From contig RKCM01000216.1 of assembly GCA_014858325.1 (NCBI GenBank), positions 1-11,043 on the forward strand: a stretch of DNA of 11,043 nucleotides, written 5' to 3'. The position numbers and the translations under genes are program-made. The notes under the pieces were generated by a model. It worked only from the letters and a program-made list of their open reading frames with translations. It had not been told where the DNA came from and ran no database searches. Numbering within the stretch: the stretch's first letter is position 1; each line of letters opens with the position of its first letter. The stretch comes from Oscillospiraceae bacterium (GTDB lineage: Bacteria > Bacillota > Clostridia > Oscillospirales > Ruminococcaceae). Below, one piece after another: positions 4,739-11,043 of the stretch.

Positions 4739-6619
4739 TCAGCCCTCCCTGTACCGTACCGTCACCTTGCCCTCTTTCAGCTTTTTCAAGTCGTCGCTCT
4801 CGGAAAAATCCTCCCGGTCGCGGGTGAGGTTGGGGTTGTAGTAGGGGTCGTCGAGGATGTTCTCCTTACCGTGGACGGTGTAGAGCCGCTGCTGCTCGGC
4901 GGCAAACCGCCGGGCCTTCACCGGGTCCTTCTCGTCGCCGCCGCGGCTCTTGCTCTCGTAGTGGGTCAGCCGGGCGTAGGGCGTCCAGGCGATGCGGTAA
5001 CCCGCATCCCGCACCCGGAGGCAGAAGTCCACATCGTTGAAAGCCACGGCAAAGGCTTCGTCCAGCCCGCCCACTTCGTCGTACACGCTGGTCTTTACCA
5101 GCAGGCAGGCCCCGGTAACGGCGGAAAAGTCCTGCACCGTGGCGGCGCGGAACAAGTAGCCGCTGCCCCCCGCCGGCTTGTACTTATGGCTGTGGCCCGC
5201 GTAGCCGCCCAGTCCCGTGATGACCCCCGCGTGCTGCAGGGTCCCGTCCGGGTAGCGCAGCTCGGCCCCGCAGATGGCGGCGCCGCCGGGGTGGGCGCAC
5301 TGCCGCAGCAGCTCGGTGAGCCAATCGCCGCTGCACACTTCCACGTCGTTGTTCAGCAGCAGCAGGTAGTCGCCGGTGGCGGCTTTCCGCCCAAAGTTGT
5401 TGAGGGCGGAAAAGTTGAAGCCCTTTTTCGGGTAGGTCACCACCCGCAGCCCCGGATACCGCCCCTCGGCCTCCTTATAATAGGAGAAGGTGGCGGGGTC
5501 GGTGGAGTTGTTCTCGATGACGAGGACCTCGTAGTTGTCCCACTCGGTCTTCGTCCAGATGCTGTGGAGGCATTTTTCCAGATCGTCGGTGTGGTCCTTG
5601 TTGGGGATGAGGATGCTCACCCTGGGGTGGCCCTCGATGGCCCATTTGACCCGGTAGGTGCTGGGGAACAGCCCATCCTCCACCGTGCCCTCCCGGCCCG
5701 TGCGGGTCAGGTGGTCGGCCAGCGCCTTTTTGGCGGCGGCAGCCACATAGGGCTTCGCGTCTGTTCCGCCGGAGGTAGAGCCCTCATGGACCCGCCAGTA
5801 GTAGAGCACCTGCGGGACGTGGGCCGCGCCGCCCACCTTCTCGATGAGGCGGAGGAAGAGGTCGTGGTCCTGGCTGCCGTCGCACTCCGGCCGCTCGCCG
5901 CCCGCTTCGTCCCACAGAGCCTTTCGGAAAACGGCCAGGTGGCAGATGTAGTTGCAGCACAGCAGGTAGTCCGGGGCGTAATCGGGCTTGAAGTGGGCCA
6001 CCAGCGGCCGCCGGATGCTCTTAGCAAAGAGGGCCTCGTCGCTGTAGACAAAGCCGTCCGGCTTTCCCTCCGTCCGCAGCTGCAAAATGGCCTTGCCCAT
6101 GGCGTACATCGCCTGGGGGGCCAGAATGTCGTCGTGGTCGGCAAGGGCAAGGTATTCGCCCTCCGCCAGCCGGGCGGCGGCGTTGGTGTTGGCCGCAATG
6201 CCCTTGTTTTCGATCTTTTGGTATACGATCTGTTGATATTTTGCCTGATATTCCTCCACGATCTGCTTCACGCTGCCGTGGGCGGCGTCGGAGGCATCCG
6301 CCAGGCAGAGCTGGCCGTTGGGGGCCGTCTGGTGCACGAAGGAATCCAGAAACTCCCGCAGGTAGTTTTCCGGCGTATTGTACAGCGGGGTGAGGATGGA
6401 GATGGTGGGCAGGCCGCAGTCGGCAAAGCCGGTTCCGGCGTACTCGGCCCTTTGGGCCTCCAGCACCTGCTTTGCGGGCAGGTAGCGGGCCTTTTTGCCA
6501 AAGAAGCGGCGCTTGACAAAGCCCGTGCCCCGCACCAGCATGGTGCCAAGGCCCTCGTCCCGGGTGAGCTGAACGGCATAACCCGCCAGCTCTTTGGCGC
6601 GTTTCAGTCGTACATTCAT
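4739..6619 (-). CDS. Two-domain family 2 glycosyltransferase
   Basis: This 626-residue enzyme has two GT-A (GT2) domains and no obvious membrane helix. Domain 1 (about 70-290) starts TISILTPLYNTP (72-83), has the nucleotide-sugar motif ADHDD (160-164), and ends with SQDHD (249-253). Domain 2 (about 332-560) starts RVSILIPNKDH, has LLNNDVEV (421-428), and carries the base-type motif FNDVDFCLR (527-535). Both sites look intact, so it could add two sugars or alternate linkages. An N-terminal helical part (1-69) is basic. Neighbouring rfbC suggests that one donor is dTDP-rhamnose (inference). The start is one base after the ATPase stop, with GAGG just upstream. Such dual enzymes occur in rhamnan and O-antigen clusters. 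Confidence 0.9.
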   Translation of the reverse strand: MNVRLKRAKELAGYAVQLTRDEGLGTMLVRGTGFVKRRFFGKKARYLPAKQVLEAQRAEYAGTGFADCGLPTISILTPLYNTPENYLREFLDSFVHQTAPNGQLCLADASDAAHGSVKQIVEEYQAKYQQIVYQKIENKGIAANTNAAARLAEGEYLALADHDDILAPQAMYAMGKAILQLRTEGKPDGFVYSDEALFAKSIRRPLVAHFKPDYAPDYLLCCNYICHLAVFRKALWDEAGGERPECDGSQDHDLFLRLIEKVGGAAHVPQVLYYWRVHEGSTSGGTDAKPYVAAAAKKALADHLTRTGREGTVEDGLFPSTYRVKWAIEGHPRVSILIPNKDHTDDLEKCLHSIWTKTEWDNYEVLVIENNSTDPATFSYYKEAEGRYPGLRVVTYPKKGFNFSALNNFGRKAATGDYLLLLNNDVEVCSGDWLTELLRQCAHPGGAAICGAELRYPDGTLQHAGVITGLGGYAGHSHKYKPAGGSGYLFRAATVQDFSAVTGACLLVKTSVYDEVGGLDEAFAVAFNDVDFCLRVRDAGYRIAWTPYARLTHYESKSRGGDEKDPVKARRFAAEQQRLYTVHGKENILDDPYYNPNLTRDREDFSESDDLKKLKEGKVTVRYREG

Positions 6620-6620
6620 C

Positions 6621-7364
6621 TTATGCCTCGCCCCGGTGGGTGGCCTTATAGGCCGCGCAGACCGTCTCGGTGTCGCCGTTCATCTTCAGGCGGCCGTGGC
6701 TCAGCCAGGCCACCTTGCTGCACATCCGCTCGATCTGCTCGATGGAGTGGGAGACGAGGATAACCGTGGTGCCGCCCGCCATCAGCTCTTTCATCCGCTT
6801 TTCGCACTTCTGCTGGAAGAGGAAATCGCCCACCGACAGCACTTCGTCCGCGATGAGGATATCGGGCTTGGTGATGGTGGCAATGGCAAAGCCGATGCGG
6901 GCCACCATGCCGGAGGAGTAGTTTTTCAGCGGCACGTCGAGGAAGTTCTGCAGCTCGCTGAACTCCACGATCTCGTCAAACTTTTCGTCCAGATACTTGG
7001 GCGAGAAGCCCAGCACCGTGCCGTTGAGGTAGATGTTCTCCCGGGCAGTGAGGTCCATATCAAAGCCCGCGCCCAGCTCGATGAGGGGGGCGATGGTGCC
7101 ATTGACGGTCACCTTGCCGCGGGTGGGCTTGTACACGCCCGCAATGGTTTTGAGCAGGGTGGATTTGCCCGAGCCGTTGAGGCCCACCAGACCGTAGAAA
7201 TCGCCGGGCATGATGTCCAGGCTGACGTCCCGCAGGGCGTAAAATTCATCGTACTGCAATCTCCCCTGCACGAGGGCCAGCAGGTACTCTTTCAGGCTCT
7301 CGTGCTTTTCCCGGGAGAGGTTGAAGCACATGGAGACGTTGTCCACTTTGATGATCGGTTCCAT
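6621..7364 (-). CDS. Polysaccharide ABC exporter ATPase (Wzt/TagH type)
   Basis: This 247-residue ATPase powers export of a lipid-linked polysaccharide with the neighbouring permease. It shows Walker A GLNGSGKST (61-69), the signature YSSGMVARIGFA (149-160), Walker B ILIADEVLSVGD (169-180) and the switch His206. The signature and Walker B wording are typical of the Wzt/TagH/RfbE group. It ends soon after the ATPase core and lacks the C-terminal carbohydrate-binding domain of longer Wzt proteins. By family knowledge this suggests export without recognition of a terminal cap. AGGAGGGG lies eight bases before the ATG and joins the permease stop codon (TAAGGAGGGG), showing tight coupling. Confidence 0.93.
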   Translation of the reverse strand: MEPIIKVDNVSMCFNLSREKHESLKEYLLALVQGRLQYDEFYALRDVSLDIMPGDFYGLVGLNGSGKSTLLKTIAGVYKPTRGKVTVNGTIAPLIELGAGFDMDLTARENIYLNGTVLGFSPKYLDEKFDEIVEFSELQNFLDVPLKNYSSGMVARIGFAIATITKPDILIADEVLSVGDFLFQQKCEKRMKELMAGGTTVILVSHSIEQIERMCSKVAWLSHGRLKMNGDTETVCAAYKATHRGEA

Positions 7365-7379
7365 ACTCTTCTCCCCTCC

Positions 7380-8189
7380 TTAAATGTGCAGCACAAAGCG
7401 GTCCTGCGTTTTGCGGAACATCCGCACGCCCACCAGCATGGAGAGCAGCGCGCACAGGCCGCAGACCGCCACCATGTTGAGATCCAGCGGGATGCCCCAC
7501 ATCAAAGTGCGGCGGAAGCCCGTGATATACCAGTACATGGGGTTGAGCTTGATGATCTGCTGCATATTGAAGCCGCCGATGGAAAAGGTCATCTGGGTGG
7601 GGTCATAGAAGATGGCGGAGAAGTAGAGCAGCGCCGTGATGAAGACGCTCCAGATGTGCATGATGTCCCGGAAGAAGACGGTAGCCGCCGCCAGGAACAG
7701 CCCCACGCCCAGGCTGAAGAAGAAGAGGGTCACCAGCGGGTAGAGCGCCTCGATGACCGTCCAGTGGATGGGGCTGCCGGTGAAGATCATCACCAACGCC
7801 AGCGCCACAAAGCTGAACACGCAGTTGACCATGGCAAAGCAGCATTTTTCCAGCGGGAAGATATACTTGGGGATATACACCTTTTTGAGCAGCGGCGCCG
7901 CGCTGAGGACGCTGGACATGCTGGAGGAGGTGGCCTCGTTGAAGAAATTGAACAGCAGCTGGCCGCACATCAGAAAAACGGGGAAGTTGTCGATGCCGCT
8001 GCCGCGCATATCCATCAGGCTGCTGAACACGGCCCAGTACACCAGACACATGAGCAGAGGGTTCAGCACGCTCCACACCACGCCCAGCACGCTGCGGCGG
8101 TATTTGAGCTTGAAATCACGGCTGACGAGGTTCCACAGCAGATAGCGGTAGCGCCAGAAGCCGTTGAGCATTCCCTTGAATTTTGACAC
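7380..8189 (-). CDS. Polysaccharide ABC exporter permease (Wzm/TagG type)
   Basis: This 269-residue ABC-2 membrane protein forms the export channel with the following ATPase. About six membrane helices are visible near 34-56, 68-84, 113-137, 146-170, 177-196 and 236-256. Family features include KYRRSVLGVVWSVLNPLL (29-46), VFFRDI (171-176) before a helix, and LNPMYWYI (215-222). The start is a GTG six bases after the rfbC stop, with a weak ribosome site GGTGA that includes that stop. A later ATG at codon 7 has its AAGGGA directly abutting, which is too close, so I prefer the GTG. Start-stop closeness implies translational coupling to rfbC. Confidence 0.93.
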   Translation of the reverse strand: MSKFKGMLNGFWRYRYLLWNLVSRDFKLKYRRSVLGVVWSVLNPLLMCLVYWAVFSSLMDMRGSGIDNFPVFLMCGQLLFNFFNEATSSSMSSVLSAAPLLKKVYIPKYIFPLEKCCFAMVNCVFSFVALALVMIFTGSPIHWTVIEALYPLVTLFFFSLGVGLFLAAATVFFRDIMHIWSVFITALLYFSAIFYDPTQMTFSIGGFNMQQIIKLNPMYWYITGFRRTLMWGIPLDLNMVAVCGLCALLSMLVGVRMFRKTQDRFVLHI

Positions 8190-8195
8190 CGGCGA

Positions 8196-8762
8196 TCACC
8201 ACTTTTCAAAGTATTCAAACTTCTGGGCTGCAAAGGGCTCGTGCAGCTTATCCTTGGCGCTGGTCTTGTGCTCGCAGCCGCAGTCGGGCCACTGGACGTT
8301 GACGGTGGGGTCGTCGTAGGGGATGCCGCCCTCGCTGGTGGGGTCGTACACATCGGTGCACTTATAGCAGAACTCGGCCACATCGCTCAGCACCAGGAAG
8401 CCGTGGGCAAAGCCCTCGGGGATATAGAACATCTTCTTGTTCTCCTCGCTGAGGGTCACGCCCACCCACTTGCCGAAGGTGGCGCTGTGGGGGCGGCAGT
8501 CCACGGCTACGTCGTACACTTCGCCCTTGGTCACCCGCACCAGCTTGCCCTGGGTGTGGTTCTTCTGGAAATGCAGGCCCCGCAGCACGCCCCGGGTGGA
8601 GCGGCTCTGGTTGTCCTGCACGAACTCTTTGTCAATGCCTGCTGCGGCGAACTGGTCCTTCTGGTAGGTCTCCATGAAATAGCCGCGGTCATCGCCGAAC
8701 ACCTGCGGCTCAATGACGACAACACCGGGGATCTCGGTCTGCGTAAATGTGAACTTACCCAT
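8196..8762 (-). CDS. rfbC: dTDP-4-dehydrorhamnose 3,5-epimerase
   Basis: This 188-residue cupin-fold enzyme performs the third step of dTDP-L-rhamnose synthesis, epimerising dTDP-4-dehydro-6-deoxyglucose at C3 and C5. The catalytic His lies in RGLHFQ (His64), Tyr133 in FCYKCT matches the usual general acid, and His120 lies in GFAHGF. FGDDRGYFMETY (22-33) is typical of substrate-binding RmlC regions. The length is normal. rfbA, rfbB and rfbD are not in the window, so they must lie elsewhere if rhamnose is made. It is the first gene of the exporter-glycosyltransferase cassette. GAGG sits about ten bases before the ATG in an AT-rich leader; I see no convincing promoter there, so readthrough from upstream is possible. 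Confidence 0.95.
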   Translation of the reverse strand: MGKFTFTQTEIPGVVVIEPQVFGDDRGYFMETYQKDQFAAAGIDKEFVQDNQSRSTRGVLRGLHFQKNHTQGKLVRVTKGEVYDVAVDCRPHSATFGKWVGVTLSEENKKMFYIPEGFAHGFLVLSDVAEFCYKCTDVYDPTSEGGIPYDDPTVNVQWPDCGCEHKTSAKDKLHEPFAAQKFEYFEKW

Positions 8763-8819
8763 TTTTCATTTTCCTCTCTGTTTTTTCGTTTTATTTTTTG
8801 ACGATCTGTTTTTATTTGG

Positions 8820-8838
8820 AAAAGCCACAAGGGCTTTT
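8820..8838 (-). terminator. Weak candidate terminator after the carboxypeptidase gene
   Basis: AAAAGCC (8820-8826) and GGCTTTT (8832-8838) form a seven-pair stem around a five-base loop. On the minus strand the T residues are inside the stem and followed by CC, so termination would be inefficient. The rest of the 221-base gap holds repeat copy 2 and an AT-rich leader (8763-8819) with no clear promoter. Confidence 0.3.
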
Positions 8839-8856
8839 GCGCATCTTTGTAGCATC

Positions 8857-8978
8857 CTCGCCCTCTCAGGCCGCCTATCGGCGTCCAGCTCCCCCAAAGG
8901 GGGAGCCAAGCACGCGGCGGTCAGGTTCTTGCCTCTCCCCTTGGGAGAGGTGTCTGCGAAGCAGACGGAGAGGGCGAG
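8857..8978. repeat. Multi-hairpin intergenic repeat, copy 2
   Basis: The 122-base element is bounded by a perfect 11-base inverted repeat, CTCGCCCTCTC (8857-8867) and GAGAGGGCGAG (8968-8978). Inside, on the plus strand, lie GCTCCCCC/GGGGGAGC (about 8889-8907), CCTCTCCCC/GGGAGAGG (about 8933-8950) and GTCTGC/GCAGAC (8952-8966). Read on the minus strand, the part order matches copy 1, with preserved phrases such as GAGAGGCAAG and CTTGGCTCCCC. Loop and outer-stem sequences differ, often with matching changes on both arms. It ends five bases from the carboxypeptidase stop codon. Confidence 0.87.
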
Positions 8979-8983
8979 CCCGC

Positions 8984-10291
8984 TCAATGCTTTGCTTTCT
9001 TCTTCGTCTTAACGCGCAGCTTTACCACCAGGAACGCCGCGCCCGCCGCGATGACGGTGCCGCCCAGCGAGACGACGAGGAGCAGGGCCACGATCTTTTT
9101 CACCGAGAGCCCGGTGCTGCTGCCCGGCTGCACGCCCACGTTGGCGTCCAGCACCTCCTGCAGGCCGGTGACGACCGCCGGGACCCGGACGCTGACGGAT
9201 TCCTGCTTGTCCTGCCCGTTGACGGTATACACCGCGTATACTTCGGGTTTTGTGCCCAGAATGTATTGTTCGGGCAGCTCCAGCGTCACGGAGACGTCCG
9301 CCGCCGTCAGGCCGTCGGCCAGCAGCAGGCGGGTGCCGGGGTCGGTGACGGTGACGATGCCCAGCGTGCCGCCGCCGCCCGCCACGGGCAGCGCTTCCGT
9401 CAGCCCCTGTGCGGGGATCTCCGTATAGCCGGTGTAGCGGGCAAAGGCGTAGTCCAGCAAGGTGCGCACGTCGTTGTATTTATCGGGCTTGAGCTGGCTC
9501 TGCATGGTGACGCAGATGAGCCGCACCCCGTTTTCCTCCGCCAGGCAGACGTAGGTGTAGCGGGCAATGTTGGTGTAGCCGATCTTGGAGCCCCGGATGG
9601 CCGGGATGTACCACCGGCTGGAGCCCACCCGCATTTTGTCCTGCTGGTGGAAGTAGCGCTCCTTGGGCTGGACGTTGGTGGGAGACATCTGGTACACCTC
9701 GTTGCGGGTGAACAGAGTCTCGAACCCCGGCTGCGTCAGCGCCCAGCGCAGGATCTGCGCCATATCGTAGCAGCTGGTGTAGTGGTCTTCATCGCTGATG
9801 CCGTGGGGGTTGGCGAAGTGGGTATGGGAGAGCCCCAGCGCCGCCGCCTGGGCGTTCATGGCGTCCACGCCGTCCGCGATGGTGCCGCCGCCGAAATATT
9901 CGGCCAAAAGGTTGGCGCCGTCGTTGGCGCTGGCCATCATGGTGCCGTACAGCGCGTCGGCAAGAGGCACTTCCTCGCCCTCCTGCAGGGCAATGTGGCT
10001 GGAATCCGTGCCCGCCAGCGAGTAAACGTCCTCGTGGGAGACGGTGAGCTTGACGCCGTCCCACGCCCCCTGTGCCTTTTGGCAGGCAAGGCCCAGCGTC
10101 ATCACCTTGGTGATGGAGGCCGGGTGGAGCGCTTCGTCCATATTCTGCTGGGCCAGCACAAGGCCGGTGTCTGCGTCGATGATGCAGTAGGCCTCGGTGG
10201 CCGTCAGGGCCGGGCCCGCCGCCTGTGCCGGCAGCAGCACCGCACAGACCCAAAGCAGCACCGCACAGAGCGCGGCGATCTGTTTTTTCAT
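8984..10291 (-). CDS. D-alanyl-D-alanine carboxypeptidase (S11, DacF-like)
   Basis: This 435-residue penicillin-binding protein removes the terminal D-alanine from peptidoglycan side chains. A signal peptide ends near PAQA (21-24). The catalytic motifs are SITK (59-62, Ser59 nucleophile), SAN (121-123) and KIG (236-238); the last is more often KTG. A beta-rich C-terminal part covers about 290-380. It finishes with a membrane helix at about 398-421 and a basic tail, where many relatives use an amphipathic helix. The start has GGAG eight bases upstream. It has its own promoter (10326-10354), although it follows dpaB by only 69 bases. A sporulation role is possible from that neighbourhood, but vegetative relatives look alike. 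Confidence 0.93.
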   Translation of the reverse strand: MKKQIAALCAVLLWVCAVLLPAQAAGPALTATEAYCIIDADTGLVLAQQNMDEALHPASITKVMTLGLACQKAQGAWDGVKLTVSHEDVYSLAGTDSSHIALQEGEEVPLADALYGTMMASANDGANLLAEYFGGGTIADGVDAMNAQAAALGLSHTHFANPHGISDEDHYTSCYDMAQILRWALTQPGFETLFTRNEVYQMSPTNVQPKERYFHQQDKMRVGSSRWYIPAIRGSKIGYTNIARYTYVCLAEENGVRLICVTMQSQLKPDKYNDVRTLLDYAFARYTGYTEIPAQGLTEALPVAGGGGTLGIVTVTDPGTRLLLADGLTAADVSVTLELPEQYILGTKPEVYAVYTVNGQDKQESVSVRVPAVVTGLQEVLDANVGVQPGSSTGLSVKKIVALLLVVSLGGTVIAAGAAFLVVKLRVKTKKKAKH

Positions 10292-10325
10292 GTGGTGTAC
10301 TCCAATTATCGTTATTAACCTATTT

Positions 10326-10354
10326 AGTATACCACAATTCCCCGCCGCTGAAAA
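10326..10354 (-). promoter_or_regulatory. Promoter of the carboxypeptidase gene
   Basis: On the minus strand TTTTCA (10354-10349) and TATACT (10331-10326) are 17 bases apart, with TG just before the -10 box (TGGTATACT). Transcription would start near 10319, about 28 bases before the ATG. It looks like a sigma-A promoter and not an obvious sporulation-sigma one. Confidence 0.6.
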
Positions 10355-10360
10355 GACGAT

Positions 10361-10951
10361 TTACAGTTTGGGCAGGCAAAGCATGGGCTGCAGCTGCCGC
10401 CCGGCCATGGCGGCGTCCAGCGCGGCGGGCAGGAGGGTGAAATCCGCCTTCAGGCTGGCAGGCTTGCCCGCCGGGTCGTCCTGCCCGTAGGGCACGAAGT
10501 AATAGTGCTTGCGCTGGGCAAGCCGCGCTATGTTCTCCCCGGAAGCGCCCAGGCCATCGTTGGTGGAAACGGCCAGCAGCACAGGCCGCCCCACCCGCAG
10601 CAGACTCTTGGCCGCCAGCGTGACAGGGGTATCGGAAAGGCCTGCCGCCAGCCTCGCCAGCGTGCTGCCCGTGCAGGGAGCCACCACCAGCGCATCGGCA
10701 AGGTCCTGCGGGCCCAGCGGCTCCACGGCCTGCAGCGTGTCCCGCACAGGGCTCCCTGTCAGCGCCTCCAGCCGGGCGCGCCAGTCCGCCGCGCGGCCAA
10801 AGCGGGTGTCCAGCGCAGAGACGGTATTGCTCAGGATGGGCAGCAGCTCCCAGCCCCCGGCCTGCAGGCGGGCGGCCGCAGCCAGCGCCGTTTCCAGCGT
10901 GCAAAAACTGCCGCAGACCGCAAAGGCGGCGCGGCGGGTGTTCGTCAGCAT
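10361..10951 (-). CDS. dpaB: Dipicolinate synthase subunit B
   Basis: This 196-residue flavoprotein-fold protein works with DpaA to make dipicolinic acid, the spore-core chelator, from the lysine-pathway intermediate dihydrodipicolinate (or its precursor), in the mother cell. Family phrases include APCTGSTLARLAAG (91-104), STNDGLGASGENI (129-141) and YYFVPYGQDDP (150-160). The length fits SpoVFB. GGGAGG is seven bases before the ATG, and the ATG lies seven bases inside the dpaA end, a coupled arrangement. It indicates that the organism, or a recent ancestor, forms spores. I see no hairpin-plus-T terminator after its stop. Confidence 0.93.
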   Translation of the reverse strand: MLTNTRRAAFAVCGSFCTLETALAAAARLQAGGWELLPILSNTVSALDTRFGRAADWRARLEALTGSPVRDTLQAVEPLGPQDLADALVVAPCTGSTLARLAAGLSDTPVTLAAKSLLRVGRPVLLAVSTNDGLGASGENIARLAQRKHYYFVPYGQDDPAGKPASLKADFTLLPAALDAAMAGRQLQPMLCLPKL

Positions 10952-11043
10952 GGTGGTTCCTCCCTTTCTCGCAGCATCTCGCAGACAGTCTGGGCCACGG
11001 CCTCCCCGGCTGTCTCGAGGGCGCAGGCGGCGGGCAGGCTGAG
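10945..11043 (-). CDS. dpaA: Dipicolinate synthase subunit A, C-terminal fragment
   Basis: The last 32 codons plus stop are visible; the rest lies beyond the right edge. The frame reads LSLPAACALETAGEAVAQTV and on to a charged end (MLREREEPPC). A proline-led stretch followed by TAGE is what I expect near the end of DpaA/SpoVFA, the dehydrogenase-like subunit of dipicolinate synthase. The reading frame overlaps dpaB by seven bases, matching the usual dpaA-dpaB operon. The call depends on dpaB following directly. Confidence 0.8.
   Translation of the reverse strand, partial: LSLPAACALETAGEAVAQTVCEMLREREEPPC

Noticed and set aside
4697..6763. A 688-codon open frame on the plus strand opposite the glycosyltransferase.
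   Set aside because: It lies antisense to a well-supported gene, is made of Val/Gly/Ala/His-rich repeats typical of GC-rich antisense frames, and has no recognisable domain.
6594..8186. A 530-codon plus-strand open frame opposite the exporter genes.
   Set aside because: It spans two real genes on the other strand, is full of His, Gln, Asp and Glu from codon complementarity, and has no ribosome site.
8798..10318. A 506-codon plus-strand open frame opposite the carboxypeptidase.
   Set aside because: It runs through a repeat element and is antisense to an enzyme with clear active-site motifs.

Overview
This window looks like chromosomal DNA from an anaerobic, GC-rich, low-redox gut Firmicute, most likely Clostridia of the Ruminococcaceae/Oscillospiraceae type. 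The reasons are an Rnf complex in clostridial order (rnfC-D-G-E), a dipicolinate synthase pair (dpaA-dpaB, spore core chemistry), strong AGGAGG ribosome sites, and two copies of a multi-hairpin intergenic repeat of the kind common in that group. The genus assignment is inference.

Layout. Nearly everything is on the minus strand, so gene order reads from high to low coordinates. At the right edge is the dpaA tail, overlapping dpaB by 7 bases (10361-11043). Next comes a separately promoted D-alanyl-D-alanine carboxypeptidase with a C-terminal membrane anchor (8984-10291). A 221-base gap holds repeat copy 2 and an AT-rich leader. Then comes a tightly packed surface-polysaccharide cassette (4201-8762): dTDP-rhamnose epimerase rfbC, an ABC-2 permease, its ATPase, a two-domain glycosyltransferase and a DUF5662 protein. 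Repeat copy 1 sits directly at the end of that cassette. A small AT-richer island (about 3035-4090) carries a lipoprotein gene (minus) and a 41-residue membrane peptide gene (plus), converging on one shared terminator. At the left is the rnf operon (1-2896), with its promoter, an inverted repeat around the -35 box, and a structured 5' leader. It runs off the left edge inside rnfE.

How the genes work together. RfbC helps make dTDP-L-rhamnose, the glycosyltransferase probably uses it or a related sugar to build a glycan on a lipid carrier, and the permease/ATPase pair exports the product. Rnf couples ferredoxin oxidation to NAD+ reduction and ion pumping across the membrane. The carboxypeptidase trims peptidoglycan, and dpaAB makes dipicolinate for spores. 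These are ordinary functions. The parts I find least explained are the rnf control region, the DUF5662 gene ending the polysaccharide cassette, the small-peptide/lipoprotein pair, and the mosaic hairpin repeats placed exactly at operon ends. I see no convincing new defence or mobile system here.
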